Below, piece after piece: positions 12,569 through 13,969 of a stretch of DNA of 13,969 nucleotides; positions within the stretch are counted from its first letter, which is position 1; every line of letters begins with the position of its first letter. The position numbers and the translations under genes were made by a program. The notes under the pieces are model-generated. The model had not been told where the DNA came from. It ran no database searches and saw only the letters and a program-made list of their open reading frames with translations. The DNA is taken from the NCBI GenBank assembly GCA_005800865.1, contig SYEI01000298.1, positions 1 through 13,969 of the forward strand, written 5' to 3'. This stretch comes from Bacteroidota bacterium. Lineage in GTDB: Bacteria; Bacteroidota; Bacteroidia; B-17B0; Aurantibacillaceae.

Positions 12569-13969
12569 GTGAAACACATTTTCTTTATAATATCTATTGT
12601 TTTCTTTTGTGATTTATATTCACAAGAATTAACACAAACTATCCGTGGAACAGTTCTAGATAAACAAACGCAAAGTCCATTGCCTGGCGCTGTTATAAGC
12701 ATTTTAAATTCAGAGCCAATAAAAGCAACAACTACTGATGAAAACGGGAAATTTCGTTTTGATAATGTGTTGTTAGGTAGAAAGCAATTAAAAATTTCCT
12801 TAATTTCTTATAAAGAAAAATCTCAAACAGTTGTTTTAACTACAGGAAAAGAAACCGTTTTAAATATTGAATTAGAGGAAAGTGCGGTGCAGGGGCAAGA
12901 AGTTGTTATATCAGCAGAAATTGATAAAACAAAATCTAACAATAAAATGGCAACGGTTAGTTCTCGTATTTTTAGTACGGAGGAAGCAAACCGTTATGCC
13001 GGTAGTAGAGGCGATCCAGCTCGTATGGCAGCAAACTTTGCTGGTGTAAGTGGCGCCAACGATAGTCGTAATGATATTATTGTTAGGGGAAATTCTCCTT
13101 TAGGAATTTTATGGCGGTTGAATGGTTTGGATATCCCTAATCCTAGTCATTTTGGTAGTATGGGTTCTTCGGGTGGACCAATCAGTATTTTAAATAATAA
13201 TACGTTGGATAATTCTGATTTTATGACAGGTGCTTTTCCTGCGGATTATGGCAATGCAACTGCAGGCGTATTTGATTTGAAAATGCGTTCAGGCAATAAT
13301 GAAAAATATGAGTTTTTGGGAATGGTTGGTTTTAATGGATTCGAATTAGGAGCAGAGGGCCCATTTAGCAAGAAAAAGAAAAACGCATCTTTTATGGTTA
13401 ATTACCGTTACTCAACACTTTCTGTTTTTAAATACATAGGGTTGGATTTTGGAACCGGGAGTGCCGTGCCACAATATCAGGATATCACTTTTAAATTTGA
13501 TTTGCCAACAAAAAAAGCTGGCAAGTTTTCTATTTGGGGAATTGGTGGTTTAAGTTATGCTGAGTTGTTGCAAAGTCAGCAATCAAAAGACAATAACTTG
13601 TATGGTTATAGTGGGCGAAATATGTTGTTCAGATCAAATGTTGGTGCTGGCGGAATTTCACATACTTATTTAATGAGCAGCAGTTCTTATATCAAAACAA
13701 ATATTGGTGTATCTGGTCAATACAATTATATTTTAGCTGATAGAGTGGATACAAGTACGACTCCTGAAACAATCAGACCAGAGTATCGAAATACATCTTA
13801 TACAACTAGATATTCTATTAATACTACCTATAATAAGAAATTTAATTCTCGTAATTTCTTAAACGCAGGTGTTTATGCCGATTTGTATAATACAACATTT
13901 GTAGACAGTATTGATAGTTATGGAACTGGCTTTGTAACACTGCGAAACTATAAAGGGCAAACTGCCTTA
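12569..13969 (+). CDS. TonB-dependent receptor with CarbopepD-regulatory-like domain, 5' part
   Basis: The frame is open to the last base, giving 467 residues of an outer-membrane receptor cut off by the window end; full-length members usually have 750-950. An in-frame TAA at 12563-12565 and the absence of any in-frame ATG before residue 127 leave GTG at 12569 as the only sensible start. It gives a good signal peptide (residues 1-19, hydrophobic core IFFIISIVFF, probable cut near YSQ). Residues about 24-103 form a carboxypeptidase-regulatory-like beta domain (IRGTVLDKQTQSPLPGAVI; TTDENGKFRF). The plug follows, with IVRGNSPLGILWRLNGLDIP (171-190), GGPISILNN and GAFPADYGNATAGVFDLKMR (221-240); then the barrel begins. 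The substrate is unknown and no SusD-like partner is visible within the window. It starts 10 bases after the SDR stop and is probably in the mqnC transcript. Confidence 0.93.
   Translation, partial: MKHIFFIISIVFFCDLYSQELTQTIRGTVLDKQTQSPLPGAVISILNSEPIKATTTDENGKFRFDNVLLGRKQLKISLISYKEKSQTVVLTTGKETVLNIELEESAVQGQEVVISAEIDKTKSNNKMATVSSRIFSTEEANRYAGSRGDPARMAANFAGVSGANDSRNDIIVRGNSPLGILWRLNGLDIPNPSHFGSMGSSGGPISILNNNTLDNSDFMTGAFPADYGNATAGVFDLKMRSGNNEKYEFLGMVGFNGFELGAEGPFSKKKKNASFMVNYRYSTLSVFKYIGLDFGTGSAVPQYQDITFKFDLPTKKAGKFSIWGIGGLSYAELLQSQQSKDNNLYGYSGRNMLFRSNVGAGGISHTYLMSSSSYIKTNIGVSGQYNYILADRVDTSTTPETIRPEYRNTSYTTRYSINTTYNKKFNSRNFLNAGVYADLYNTTFVDSIDSYGTGFVTLRNYKGQTAL

Noticed and set aside
12947..12949. 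First in-frame ATG as start of the TonB-dependent receptor
   Set aside because: It would remove the signal peptide and the carboxypeptidase-regulatory domain, which read cleanly from the GTG at 12569.

Overview
This looks like an ordinary chromosomal stretch from a member of the Bacteroidota. The reasons are: low GC by eye; TAnnTTTG-type -7 promoter elements and few Shine-Dalgarno sites; a SusC/CirA-like TonB-dependent receptor with a carboxypeptidase-regulatory N-terminal domain; a WbqC-family gene next to lepB; and a secreted M13 peptidase. Menaquinone genes of the futalosine route point away from Flavobacteriaceae and Bacteroidaceae, which mostly use the classical Men route, and toward Cytophagales/Chitinophagales-like or other deep lineages. 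That placement is an inference.

Layout. 1-417: 3' end of a SiaB-like (DUF6272) kinase, overlapping tail to tail by 9 bp with a leftward amidohydrolase (409-1593) that is a good candidate for aminodeoxyfutalosine deaminase. 1643-4343: a rightward rlmN-lepB-wbqC run with 0-1 nt spacings. 4429-5506: a leftward pair, a PTPS-type pterin synthase followed by folE. 5541-7074: rightward mqnB and mqnD. 7161-9176: secreted M13 zinc metallopeptidase ending in a strong intrinsic terminator. 9461-10627: an arginase-fold protein whose metal-binding site is degraded, also followed by a good terminator. 10742 to the window end: mqnC, an SDR oxidoreductase and a 3'-truncated TonB-dependent receptor with a GTG start, closely spaced and probably one transcript.

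How the genes connect. The deaminase candidate, MqnB, MqnC and MqnD are four consecutive steps of the futalosine pathway (aminodeoxyfutalosine to futalosine to dehypoxanthine futalosine to cyclic dehypoxanthine futalosine to 1,4-dihydroxy-6-naphthoate), spread over three transcription units. MqnA and MqnE must lie elsewhere. FolE and the PTPS homologue are consecutive pterin steps from GTP; the C-x5-HGH motif of the latter resembles the eukaryotic, biopterin-type enzyme more than QueD.

I see no mobile element, CRISPR array, tRNA or rRNA, and no evidence for a wholly new multi-gene system. The items most worth a second look are the probable pseudo-ureohydrolase, the PTPS-type pterin synthase, and several palindromic elements in the intergenic gaps (4363-4401, 7083-7128, 9245-9343, 10703-10726).
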